Below are positions 54,087 to 62,463 of a DNA stretch of 64,000 bases, piece by piece (the stretch's first letter is position 1; each line of letters begins with the position of its first letter). The stretch spans positions 62,001 to 126,000 of the forward strand of contig DAOTVO010000059.1 in NCBI GenBank assembly GCA_034436335.1, given 5' to 3'. The DNA comes from UBA877 sp034436335. GTDB lineage: Bacteria; Chloroflexota; Anaerolineae; Anaerolineales; Villigracilaceae. Under the pieces are notes generated by a model that was given only the letters and a program-made list of their open reading frames with translations, did not search any database and was not told where the DNA came from. The position numbers and the translations under genes were made by a program.

Positions 54087-55591
54087 AGTTTACGGCAGAA
54101 GGCTTTGAGCGTCTCAAACGCTTTCTTTGGGCAAGCGGCCTATTTCTGTTGCCGATCACCAGTTTCCGCTACCTGCCGCTGGGGAGCGGGACACAGGTCA
54201 AGCCGCTTGCGCTTGTTCCCTTTGCCGGCTTATTTTTCTTGCTCCTGATTGATAGCCTGAAAAGGCGCAAATTGCTATTCAATAATTCCGCCCTTGTGCC
54301 CTTGCTTGCCTTTCTTCTAATCGGGCTTATTGCCAGTGGAGTCGGTTTTTTTCTTGCCCCGCCGAAGTTATATCAGTATGACTACACCGGTCGAATGATA
54401 CGCGCTTGGATCACCTTGGCAACCGGCCTGATTTTCTTTGTTGTTCCTGTAGCCCTCAATCGCACCGAAGAGGAGATGAAGTTCACGTTACGCTGGCTGT
54501 ATCGCGGCTTTGTCATGCAGTTGGTTTGGTCGGGCATCCAACTGGCTTATTTTGTGTTTGAGCCTTACTATGAAGTGGTTTTCCCAGATGCGCCGCTCGA
54601 ATACCTAAACACATTGGATATGATTCAAAAGACAGTCATGATGGCCGGCCTGGACTCCAATCATCGCATTTCTGGGCTGACGCTTGAACCCTCCTGGCTG
54701 GCGGCACAACTCGGCAGCATATATCTGCCTTGGTTGATTGCTGCTTGGTGGAGTGGCTATTCCTGGCGGCGATGGTCATGGCATGGCGTGATGCTTGCCT
54801 GTGCCCTTGGAACCGCTCTCTCAACTTTCTCGCGCGGTGGCTTGTTAATTATTGTGGCTGCTTTTATTGCTACCCTATTGCTTGGTGGTCATGAACGGTT
54901 GCGTAAAATGTGGATAGGGTGGCGCATGTTGTTTTACCGAAAAGAGATCCGGAATCGCGTTCAGATGATTATGTTGCAACTGCTTATAGCGATTGCGTTG
55001 ATAAGTATTATCCTGGGCGCTTTTTTTGCAGCCGCTTCGCATCCCTATTTTGCCAAACTCTGGCGTTCAGAAACGACCAATCTGGTAGATTACTTTGTGG
55101 ACATCTATGCCGGGCCGCGTTTTGCCCTGGCCTGGGCCGGCTGGAAAATTTTTGAACAGCATCCTTGGACCGGTGTCGGTCTGGGAGGAGCCGGTTTCTA
55201 TCTTATCCCAAATCTGCCTGATTGGGCGCACTTCAATATTTCTGAAACCGCGCAACTCCTGGCTTCGAGCAACACGATCTATCCTAATCCCAAAAATCTT
55301 TATATCCGTTTGCTCTCCGAAACCGGCATTTTCGGCTTTTGGGCACTTCTGACTTTTTATCTCTTTCTGCTAGGCAAAAGTTTGTATTTGACGCGCCACT
55401 CATCACCTTTCCTACGCTTTGTAGGCGTTGGAGGCCTGTTTGGTTGTCTTACCATTATTGGCCTTGGTTTCACTCTTGATTCACTGGCGAACCCAATGAT
55501 CTGGTTTACGCCGGGCTTGCTGATGGGAGTGGCCGAAAATATTGCCGAGCAGGCAGCAGCGCATTCTTCCATCTCAACCGAACAAAGATAA
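54083..55591 (+). CDS. O-antigen ligase/polymerase family membrane protein
   Basis: 502 aa, about twelve helices. The large extracytoplasmic loop and the pair GLDSNHRISGLTLEPSWLAAQL and FSRGGLLIIVAAFIATLL are typical of Wzy_C/WaaL family proteins; HPWTGVGLGGAGFYLIPNLP is the conserved C-terminal loop with His. In a monoderm it more likely acts as a polymerase or as a ligase to the cell wall than as LPS ligase. Base composition is noticeably more AT-rich than upstream glycan genes, which may reflect separate acquisition. Confidence 0.83.
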   Translation: MKFTAEGFERLKRFLWASGLFLLPITSFRYLPLGSGTQVKPLALVPFAGLFFLLLIDSLKRRKLLFNNSALVPLLAFLLIGLIASGVGFFLAPPKLYQYDYTGRMIRAWITLATGLIFFVVPVALNRTEEEMKFTLRWLYRGFVMQLVWSGIQLAYFVFEPYYEVVFPDAPLEYLNTLDMIQKTVMMAGLDSNHRISGLTLEPSWLAAQLGSIYLPWLIAAWWSGYSWRRWSWHGVMLACALGTALSTFSRGGLLIIVAAFIATLLLGGHERLRKMWIGWRMLFYRKEIRNRVQMIMLQLLIAIALISIILGAFFAAASHPYFAKLWRSETTNLVDYFVDIYAGPRFALAWAGWKIFEQHPWTGVGLGGAGFYLIPNLPDWAHFNISETAQLLASSNTIYPNPKNLYIRLLSETGIFGFWALLTFYLFLLGKSLYLTRHSSPFLRFVGVGGLFGCLTIIGLGFTLDSLANPMIWFTPGLLMGVAENIAEQAAAHSSISTEQR

Positions 55592-55785
55592 GGCAAAAAC
55601 TGCCACGCCCCGTTACTTTGCGCCTATCCGCCGAGGAATTGAGCCCAACTATATTGCCCTTTTAGTTGGTTTGTGGAGTCGTTGGCAGAGAAGATCGGTG
55701 TTCTTTGCTGTATAACGGCAATGCGCCCATTACAAATTTTTTAAGGTCTTCTAGAGGCTTGAAAATCAAGTATGATAAGATCATC

Positions 55786-57540
55786 ATGCGCACGTCTGAT
55801 TTTCCTTACCTGTCCGATTGGTTCGCCATTTCCTTGCGCTGGCTGACTCTCCTCGCAGCGGTAATTTCGCTTGCCTGGGACAATAAATTGCTTGCGCCGG
55901 CAAACCTGATTCTGATTTTGCTGTTAATATGGAACCTGGCGCTGACGTTACTGGCGGCTCTGAACATTCGTCTCTCATATCATCGTTACTTGTGTGTTGG
56001 CTTTGATTTTGTGGCGGTTTCAATACATTTTGCCATTTTCGGCGGCTTTGCCACTTCGCTTTGGTGGTTGGGTATCTTGCCGATCATCACCGCATCGCTC
56101 TACTTTGAGTGGCGTGGCATGTCGGTGGCCGCTTTGCTGGTTATTCTGCTTCAGACCCTCATTACGCTCTTCCATTTCCCCTCGCCGTATGCTTTGCTCT
56201 TTCCGGCGGGGGCTGCCGTTCTGCTGCTTCTCGGCGGCTTGTTGTTTGCCTTTGTCAGCACACGCCTTTATCAGATTCTGCGCCAGAATTATCAGGCCCG
56301 GCTGGAAGCCCAGGCGCAAAAACGGCGCATCGAACAGGACCGTATCCGCGCCATTTATCGCTTGACCTCCACCCTGGCAAGCACCCTGAATTATCAACGC
56401 GTCCTCGATTCAGTGCTGGACCTGAGTCTGAGCATCGTCAATACCGACCCTGAAAGCCCCGCCGATGACCGTCTCATCAGCATCGTGATGCTCTTCTCCA
56501 CAAACGGCAGCCTAGAAATCGCTTCGGCTCGACGTCTAACTCCGGCCGATGAACGCGTTGTTTTGCCCGGCAAGAGCGGCGCCGTCGGTCAGGCCATTGA
56601 GGAAGACCGTCCGATAATTGTGAAGGATGTCAAAGGAGACCCCGAAATAAGCCATCTGATCACCCTGCGTAACTGCCAAGAAGTGTACTGTTTTCCCTTG
56701 CGCAGCGGGCTCAACGCCTATGGTGTTCTGCTGTTCGGTCATCCCCAAGCCGGTTACTTTACCCCTGATCGCCGCGAAACACTCGATATCCTTGGCCGGC
56801 AGGCCATTTTTGCCATCCAGAACGCTCGTCTCTACCAGGATTTACTTGATGAACGCGACCGAATCGTAGAAGCACAGGAAGAGGCGCGCAAGAAACTGGC
56901 GCGTGACCTGCACGACGGCCCGACACAGTCGGTATCGGCAATTGCCATGCGCATCAACTTGGTTCAGCGCATACTCTCCCGCGATCTCCCGGCGGCGCGC
57001 GAAGAACTCAACCGCATCGAAGACCTGGCCCGCCGCACCACTAAGGAAATCCGCCACATGCTTTTTACCCTGCGTCCGCTTGTGCTGGAAAGTCAGGGCT
57101 TATCTGCTGCTCTGAAATCCATGGCTGAAAAAATTAGGGAAACCTACTCGCAAGATGTCCAAATTCAGGTGGACGAGAAAGCGATAGAACACCTGGAAAT
57201 GGGCAAGCAGGGTGTCGTCTTCTACATCGTGGAGGAGGCGGTCAATAATGCCCGCAAGCATGCCAAAGCCGCCCACATTTGGGTACGTCTTCTGCCATTT
57301 GGCAACGACATGCTCCGCCTCGAAATCCAGGATGACGGCGTGGGTTTCGACGTGGAGGCCGTCACCCGCGCCTATGACCAGCGCGGCAGCCTCGGCATGG
57401 TCAACCTGCGCGAGCGCACCGAACTGGTCAACGGCGTCCTCAACATCAAATCTGTCCCCGGCAAGGGGACGCTGGTACAGGTCTATATTCCCCTCTCCGA
57501 AGAAGCCGCCGACCGTTTGCATCACGGCGCAAAAAAGTAA
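55786..57540 (+). CDS. Membrane sensor histidine kinase with GAF domain (NarL-system type)
   Basis: 584 aa. Five to six N-terminal helices (residues ~10-180), a coiled linker (QNYQARLEAQAQKRRIEQDRIR), a GAF domain (~200-360; LPGKSGAVGQAIEEDRPIIV), then the HisKA_3 dimerisation domain with the phospho-acceptor His376 in KLARDLHDGPTQSVS. The ATPase shows EEAVNNARKHAKA, DDGVGFDVEA and GSLGMVNLRERTEL. It should phosphorylate a LuxR/NarL-type regulator, but no response regulator gene is next to it. The ATG at 55786 has no ribosome binding site and a TATGAT lies nine bases upstream. Confidence 0.9.
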   Translation: MRTSDFPYLSDWFAISLRWLTLLAAVISLAWDNKLLAPANLILILLLIWNLALTLLAALNIRLSYHRYLCVGFDFVAVSIHFAIFGGFATSLWWLGILPIITASLYFEWRGMSVAALLVILLQTLITLFHFPSPYALLFPAGAAVLLLLGGLLFAFVSTRLYQILRQNYQARLEAQAQKRRIEQDRIRAIYRLTSTLASTLNYQRVLDSVLDLSLSIVNTDPESPADDRLISIVMLFSTNGSLEIASARRLTPADERVVLPGKSGAVGQAIEEDRPIIVKDVKGDPEISHLITLRNCQEVYCFPLRSGLNAYGVLLFGHPQAGYFTPDRRETLDILGRQAIFAIQNARLYQDLLDERDRIVEAQEEARKKLARDLHDGPTQSVSAIAMRINLVQRILSRDLPAAREELNRIEDLARRTTKEIRHMLFTLRPLVLESQGLSAALKSMAEKIRETYSQDVQIQVDEKAIEHLEMGKQGVVFYIVEEAVNNARKHAKAAHIWVRLLPFGNDMLRLEIQDDGVGFDVEAVTRAYDQRGSLGMVNLRERTELVNGVLNIKSVPGKGTLVQVYIPLSEEAADRLHHGAKK

Positions 57541-57548
57541 CCTCTGCT

Positions 57549-58325
57549 ATGCCTCTTGCTCAGGGATTGTATTATTGTGCACACGAAGGAAGCGACCGCT
57601 CGAGGCCGCCGATGATTCTTCTGCATGGAGCAGGGGCCGATTGTCTCATTTGGCCGCCCCAAATCCGCCGTCTGGCCGGTGTACGCGTCTTTGCCCTCGA
57701 CCTGCCCGGCCACGGCAAATCGAGCGGGCCGGGGCGGCAGTCGGTGGAAGATTACGCCCGCGCCGTTGTCGACTGGATGGATGCCGTCGGCCTGTGGCGG
57801 GCGTTTTTTGTCGGTCACTCGATGGGCGGCGCGGTTGCGCTCACTCTGGCCCTCGATTCTCTGGAACGAACTGCCGGCCTGGGGCTGATTTCCACCGGCG
57901 CGCGCCTGCCGCTCCCGACGGCTATTCTGGAAAACGCCGCCAGCCCCTCCACCATCTCTTTTGTGGTGCAAAAATTGCACGGCCTGACCTGCGGGCCGCA
58001 GACTCCGCCCGCCCTGGCCGAGCAAAGTTTGAAACGTCTGACGGCCATCCGTCCGACCTTGCTCTACGCCGACCTGCTCGCCTGCGACCGCTTCGACGTG
58101 ACCGGCCGCCTCGCCTCTCTTCGGACCCCGACGCTGGTGGTCTGCGGAACGGAGGACAAGCTGACCCCGCTGCGTTATTCGTCTGCGCTGGCCGCATCCA
58201 TCCCCGGCGCGGCGCTCCAGACGATAGATGGCGCGGGTCATCTGGTGATGCTCGAACAGCCGGCCCGCGTGGCAAAGTTGCTTTCTGTATTTTTGGCCAC
58301 TCTCCCCTACACCTCTGGCGCATAA
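57549..58325 (+). CDS. Alpha/beta hydrolase
   Basis: 258 aa. Classical fold: MILLHGAGADCLIWPPQ (oxyanion region), nucleophile Ser in FVGHSMGGAVAL, Asp in VCGTEDKLTPL and His in IDGAGHLVMLEQP. No signal peptide, so cytosolic. It starts 8 bp after the histidine kinase gene. An esterase or C-C hydrolase of this shape cannot be assigned a substrate from sequence alone. Confidence 0.88.
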   Translation: MPLAQGLYYCAHEGSDRSRPPMILLHGAGADCLIWPPQIRRLAGVRVFALDLPGHGKSSGPGRQSVEDYARAVVDWMDAVGLWRAFFVGHSMGGAVALTLALDSLERTAGLGLISTGARLPLPTAILENAASPSTISFVVQKLHGLTCGPQTPPALAEQSLKRLTAIRPTLLYADLLACDRFDVTGRLASLRTPTLVVCGTEDKLTPLRYSSALAASIPGAALQTIDGAGHLVMLEQPARVAKLLSVFLATLPYTSGA

Positions 58326-58338
58326 ATCTGAAATGCAG

Positions 58339-58366
58339 GGCGGGATTCTTTCCCGCCGCTTCTTTT
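58339..58366 (+). terminator. Hairpin terminator after the alpha/beta hydrolase gene
   Basis: GGCGGGA (58339-58345), five-base loop, TCCCGCC (58351-58357), then GCTTCTTTT. It sits between convergent genes. Confidence 0.6.
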
Positions 58367-58430
58367 GCTGCATTGCCATTCCCCATGCTCTCTTCTGATG
58401 GGAGAAGAGAGACAGTGGAAGAATTTCGGC

Positions 58431-59036
58431 TCAGGATGAGGGTAGTTGCAAAACTTCTCTCAAAATGGGAATCGCATTTTGCAGCGCCCGGGCGCGGTGA
58501 CTGAGGCGGTTCTTCTCTCTGGCCTCCAGTTCTGCCATTGTGCGGCCCAGTTCGGGCAGGTAAAAGAGCGGGTCGTAGCCAAAGCCTCCTGTGCCGCGTT
58601 CTTCGGGCAAGATCTCCCCCTCACACACGCCAAAAGCCGATCGAACTTCTCCGTTGGGAAGGGCAAGGACAACGGTGGCACGGAAACGCGCCGTCCACGG
58701 GCGCGGCTTGCCCTGCAATTGTTCGAGCAGGTAGCGGCGGCGGCTGGCCTCGGTGGAGGGCTGCGGCCCAAAGCGGTTGGAGTGCAGGCCGGGGCGTCCG
58801 CCTAGCGCGTCCACTTCGAGACCGGAATCATCGGCCAGGGAGGGCAGACCGCTCGCCGCAGCGAAGGCCAGCGCCTTTTTGGCCGCGTTCTCGGCGTAGG
58901 TGCGGCCGTCTTCGGGGACTTCCAGCATCAGCCCGATATCGGCGGGGGTGAGCAGGTCAAGCGGCAAGCCGGCAAGAATGTCCTTGATTTCGACGACTTT
59001 GCCTTTGTTGTTGGTGGCAATCAGCAGTTTTTTCAT
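58431..59036 (-). CDS. rdgB: XTP/dITP diphosphatase (RdgB/HAM1 family)
   Basis: 201 aa. House-cleaning enzyme removing dITP and XTP from the nucleotide pool. Motifs: IATNNKGKVVEIKDIL, the metal/base site SLADDSGLEVDALGG, TGGFGYDPLFYLPE and LSHRARAL at the end. The ATG at 59036 starts the family N-terminus MKKLLIATNN; an ATG five codons earlier is possible. Next to queG on the same strand. Confidence 0.95.
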   Translation of the reverse strand: MKKLLIATNNKGKVVEIKDILAGLPLDLLTPADIGLMLEVPEDGRTYAENAAKKALAFAAASGLPSLADDSGLEVDALGGRPGLHSNRFGPQPSTEASRRRYLLEQLQGKPRPWTARFRATVVLALPNGEVRSAFGVCEGEILPEERGTGGFGYDPLFYLPELGRTMAELEAREKNRLSHRARALQNAIPILREVLQLPSS

Positions 59037-59055
59037 GGACGTCCTTTGCAAAGGA

Positions 59056-60087
59056 TCAATTGGATTCGAGCCGCGTCAGCGCCCAGCGGGCGTGTTCGGC
59101 CAATAGTTCGTCTTCGCCGGCGGCAAACGCTTCGAGCAAGGGCCGCGCTGTCTGCAGGCGCAGGTTGCCGGCCGCCGTTATCACATTGCGCAAATATCCC
59201 CTCCGCCGGGCGCGCTGGATGGGGCTTTCACGGAATTTGCGATTAAATTCTTGCGATGTGAGGGCCAAGGCTTCCAGCAGGTCTGGCGCAGGGATGCCTT
59301 CGCGGGGGGCAAAGGCAGGCTCGGGGTCCTGCTGCGGGCGGTGATTCCACGGGCAGACGGCCTGACATACGTCACAGCCGAAGACCCAGTTCCCTATCTG
59401 CGGGCGCAGGCCGGGCGGGATGCCGCTTTTGTTCTCGATGGTCAGGTAGGAGATGCAGCGGCTGGCGTCCAGCGTCCGGTCGGGGAGAATACAGCCGGTG
59501 GGGCAGGCTTCGATGCAGCGCCGGCAATTGCCGCAGCGGTCGGCCTCGAAGGGAGGGTCGGGGTCGAGTTCGATGCCCAGCAGGAGTTCGCCCAGGAAGA
59601 AATACGAGCCGAGGCGGGGGTGGATGAGACAGGTGTTCTTGCCAATCCAGCCCAGACCGGCGCGCTGGGCGAGGTCGCGCTCGAGCACGGGGCCGGTATC
59701 GGTGTAGATACGGTGCGGGACGGGTGAGGCGGTTTCTCGCTCGATGAAGTGTACCAGGGCGGCGAGTTTTTCGGGCAGGACGAGGTGGTAGTCGCGGCCC
59801 CAGGCGTAGGCGGCGACGCGTCCGGTTGGCGCGTCTGCCGGGGAGGGCGCGGCAGACTTCGGGTCCGCGTAACGCAGCGCAACGACGATGATGGACTTGC
59901 ATTCGGGGAAGACCAGACGCGGGTCGGCGCGGCGCGGGTCTTCCAGGTATTTCATGGACGCGTGCCGCCCCATCGCCAGCCAGTTTTGGTAAGCCGGCCA
60001 ATGGGGCGGAGGGTCGGGGGTGGTAATGCCCGCCAGGTCGAAGCCGAGACGCAGGGCTTCCTGTTTGACGCGTCGGGCGAGGGACAT
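59056..60087 (-). CDS. queG: Epoxyqueuosine reductase
   Basis: 343 aa. Cobalamin and two [4Fe-4S] enzyme for the last step of queuosine formation in tRNA. Ligands: CGNCRRCIEACPTGC and CDVCQAVCPWN. Also the family segments RADPRLVFPECKSIIVVAL and TDTGPVLERDLAQRAGLGWIGKNTCLIHP (in pieces), and the C-terminal HEAT-like region. Length and order are normal. Its 5' end adjoins the NBR1-Ig lipoprotein gene by 1 bp, so co-transcription is likely. Confidence 0.95.
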   Translation of the reverse strand: MSLARRVKQEALRLGFDLAGITTPDPPPHWPAYQNWLAMGRHASMKYLEDPRRADPRLVFPECKSIIVVALRYADPKSAAPSPADAPTGRVAAYAWGRDYHLVLPEKLAALVHFIERETASPVPHRIYTDTGPVLERDLAQRAGLGWIGKNTCLIHPRLGSYFFLGELLLGIELDPDPPFEADRCGNCRRCIEACPTGCILPDRTLDASRCISYLTIENKSGIPPGLRPQIGNWVFGCDVCQAVCPWNHRPQQDPEPAFAPREGIPAPDLLEALALTSQEFNRKFRESPIQRARRRGYLRNVITAAGNLRLQTARPLLEAFAAGEDELLAEHARWALTRLESN

Positions 60088-60088
60088 C

Positions 60089-60763
60089 TTAGGGCGAGGG
60101 GGTGCCGGGGACGCGGAAGAGAACCCAGAATTCGGGGCCGAAGAAGAAGCCCTTGTCGTTCTGCAGGCGGAAGACGACTCCGTAGCCGTCCGGCTTGGTG
60201 GGGGCGGTCATGGTCACCGAGAGGTCCACCGTCTCGCCGGGGAGGACGGTTTCGGGGAAGTTGACCGGGCCGGGCGGGGTGAGGACGCCGTTCTTGCCGT
60301 TGTCGCTCATGTAACTGAAGACGACTTTGTAGGAGGTCGTCCAGGTGCAGGGGCCGAGGTTCTTGAAACGCCAGGTCTTGACGAAGGTGGAACCGGCGGG
60401 GACTTCGGAATAGTCGGGGATGGTGATGTCGTCCACGAACAGGGCGTTGTCGCAGGAGGCGCTTTGTGTGCGGACGGGGGTGTTGAGCGTCAGCGGCGTG
60501 TTGGTGGCCGCGCCGGGGGTGAAGGTGGGGCTGATGAGCGGCGTGTTGGTCGGCTGGGGGATGGGGGTATCCTGCGGGGTGGGCGAGGCTGCCGGGGTGG
60601 GGGAGGCGGCCAGGGCGGTTTGCGTCTGGGCGACAATCAGCGTCTCGGCGGCCTGGGTGTAGAAGAGCGCCGGGTCGGGCGTGGCACCGCCCAGGTTGCA
60701 GGACGTCAGCGACAGAAGAGCCAGCAGAGCGGCCAGCGGGATGATTTTGTATAAACGAGTCAT
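60089..60763 (-). CDS. Lipoprotein with NBR1-type Ig-like domain
   Basis: 224 aa. Signal peptide ending LLSLTSC, Pro/Thr linker from residue ~50 to ~95, then one domain with FVDDITIPDYSEVPAGSTF, KTWRFKNLGPCTWTTSYKVV and FFFGPEFWVLFRV. This is the N_BRCA1_IG fold, found in Chloroflexota cell-surface proteins and in the autophagy receptor NBR1. No catalytic part. A strong AAGGAGGAACG site precedes the ATG. Probably a surface-binding or cell-wall protein; role unknown. Confidence 0.85.
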   Translation of the reverse strand: MTRLYKIIPLAALLALLSLTSCNLGGATPDPALFYTQAAETLIVAQTQTALAASPTPAASPTPQDTPIPQPTNTPLISPTFTPGAATNTPLTLNTPVRTQSASCDNALFVDDITIPDYSEVPAGSTFVKTWRFKNLGPCTWTTSYKVVFSYMSDNGKNGVLTPPGPVNFPETVLPGETVDLSVTMTAPTKPDGYGVVFRLQNDKGFFFGPEFWVLFRVPGTPSP

Positions 60764-60872
60764 TCGTTCCTCCTTAACGATTGTGCCTTGCGTCTGAGGG
60801 AGATGGGGCGCGGCTGAAGGTCATTATAACAGAATCAAATTCGCCAAAATCGGCAGGGCGCCACCCCGAAGG

Positions 60873-61982
60873 TCATGGATTTGGTTCCAGCATCTTCAGG
60901 ATTTGGGCAGATTGCTCCGCTGTGGCCGGGCGGGGCAGACCGTCCACAATGACGACAGGCAACCAGGCATAATCCAGCAAGCCGTTGCGGTCTACCCGCA
61001 AGTTCAGGATGACCGAACGGTTTTCGGGCATGTCGAAGTCGTCGAAGACGAAGTTGCCCAGGCTGTAGGCGAACAGCGCGCCGTGATATTTTTCGATATG
61101 CTGAAGCAGGTGCGGGTGCGAGCCGATGACTGCCGCCGCGCCCGCCTCGGCCGCGGCGACGGAGAGTTCGCGCTGGTAGCGGACGGGCAATTCGTTGCCT
61201 TCGTAGCCGAAGTGCATGAAGACGATGACCACATCGGCCTGCTGACGGGCAGCGCTGACCCCGGCTTGGATGGCTTGCGGTTCAGCCCAGGCGATTCCCG
61301 GCAATTCGGCGGTGGCGATCCAGGTGCGGGTGTCGAAGCCGCGATATTCGCGAGGCACATCCACGTAAGAGAGGAAGGCAATGCGGACGCCGTTCTTTTC
61401 GAGGAAGAGCGGGCCTGCGGCCTGGCCAAGCGGGCCAAAGCCGAGGGTGGCAATGCCTTGTTCGGCAAGCAGGTGCAGCGTTTGGGCAATGCCTTCTTGC
61501 CCGTAATCGAGGGCGTGATTGTTGCCCAGCACGGCGATGTCGAAACCGGCCAGGCCCAACGCTTGGGCGCTGAGGGGCGGGGCGGCAAAGGTGTAAGATT
61601 TGGGCTGCGGGCGGCCGCGGTCGGTGATGGCGCATTCCAGGTTGCCGGCGAGGATGTCGGCCTCGGCAAAGAGGCTCTGCACTTCGGCAAAGACGATCTG
61701 CGGGCCTTCGGCCAAGATGCGCTCGCCGACGGTGCGCGCCAGCATGATGTCGCCGACGGCCATGATGGAGACGGGGGAGGGTTCGGGGGTGGCGGTGGCG
61801 GTCGGCGTGGGCGAGGGCGTCAGGGTCGGCGTGGATGTGGGGGAGGCGGTGGCCGTGGGGAGGGCGGTATCCGTCGGCGTGGGGTGGATGCCGCCCCAAA
61901 GAGGGCTGGACTGCGCCTGCGCAGCGCAAGCGGTGAGCAAAATCAGCACAAGGGAAACCGATAAAGGGCGCAATCGCTTCAT
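60873..61982 (-). CDS. CapA-family metallophosphatase lipoprotein
   Basis: 369 aa. Lipobox LILLTAC, a long Thr/Pro linker, and the PGA_cap domain from residue ~72: IMAVGDIMLARTVG, AGNLECAITDRG, VLGNNHALDYGQEG, VFMHFGYEGNE and IGSHPHLLQHIEKY with the metal ligands. Related to CapA of polyglutamate capsule formation, but no other cap genes are near, so the polymer is not known. No ribosome binding site: an extended -10 (TGTTATAAC, minus strand 61999-61991) lies eight bases before the ATG, suggesting a leaderless transcript. Confidence 0.87.
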   Translation of the reverse strand: MKRLRPLSVSLVLILLTACAAQAQSSPLWGGIHPTPTDTALPTATASPTSTPTLTPSPTPTATATPEPSPVSIMAVGDIMLARTVGERILAEGPQIVFAEVQSLFAEADILAGNLECAITDRGRPQPKSYTFAAPPLSAQALGLAGFDIAVLGNNHALDYGQEGIAQTLHLLAEQGIATLGFGPLGQAAGPLFLEKNGVRIAFLSYVDVPREYRGFDTRTWIATAELPGIAWAEPQAIQAGVSAARQQADVVIVFMHFGYEGNELPVRYQRELSVAAAEAGAAAVIGSHPHLLQHIEKYHGALFAYSLGNFVFDDFDMPENRSVILNLRVDRNGLLDYAWLPVVIVDGLPRPATAEQSAQILKMLEPNP

Positions 61983-61990
61983 AGCGGGCT

Positions 61991-61999
61991 GTTATAACA
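61991..61999 (-). promoter_or_regulatory. Extended -10 of the CapA-like gene, leaderless arrangement
   Basis: On the minus strand TGTTATAAC ends eight bases before the ATG at 61982. Transcription would start within one or two bases of the start codon. The -35 region has no match. Confidence 0.45.
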
Positions 62000-62003
62000 C
62001 AGG

Positions 62004-62403
62004 TTAGGTTTTCCTGCTACCGAGGCGCGCCCGATCTTTCCATGCCGCCAGGCCGAGCAGCGCGCCGACCAGGTCAACGGCCAGGTCGAAGAGTTCGGCG
62101 TCCCAGCCGGGCCAGAAGCGGCGCGTGAGCAGTTGCAAGGCTTCGTGAAGCAGACCGATGAGCAGGCAAGCGCCGAGGAGCCGGACGGTCTTTTGGGGGG
62201 GTGAGCGGCATGATCCAGACGGCGAGCAGAAAAGCCAGCACGGCGTAGAGCAGGCCGTGCATGAGAACATGCATCCAGGCGGGGGCAAAGAGCCGGTCGA
62301 AGAGCGCGCCGAACGCGGGCCAGCGCTGGGCGAGAAAGGCCATCGGGTAGAGAATGCCGAGGAGCCAGAGCAGGGTCAGGGTCCGGAAAACGGAGCGGCG
62401 CAT
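62004..62403 (-). pseudogene. VanZ-like membrane protein, frameshifted in a C7 tract
   Basis: The first frame (ATG 62403) reads TLTLLWLLGILYPMAFLAQR, MHVLMHGLLYAVLAFLLAVW, then runs into nonsense after LTPPKDRP. The continuation is found in the next frame: KTVRLLGACLLIGLLHEALQ, LFDLAVDLVGALLGLAAW, ending at 62004. The switch falls at a run of seven C (plus strand G 62195-62201); six would restore one ~133-residue VanZ-like protein. It is either a true frameshift, a phase-variable tract, or a sequencing error. Confidence 0.8.
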
Positions 62404-62408
62404 GGGAG

Positions 62409-62447
62409 AAAAAAGGCCGGGACGCGAGCAGGCGCGTCCCGGCTTTT
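62409..62447 (-). terminator. Terminator after the ABC ATPase gene
   Basis: GCCGGGACGCG (62416-62426), six-base loop, CGCGTCCCGGC (62433-62443): 11-bp stem with T6 on the minus strand and T4 on the plus strand. It separates the ABC gene from the VanZ-like gene. Confidence 0.85.
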
Positions 62448-62463
62448 GAACGAATGAGGCTGA

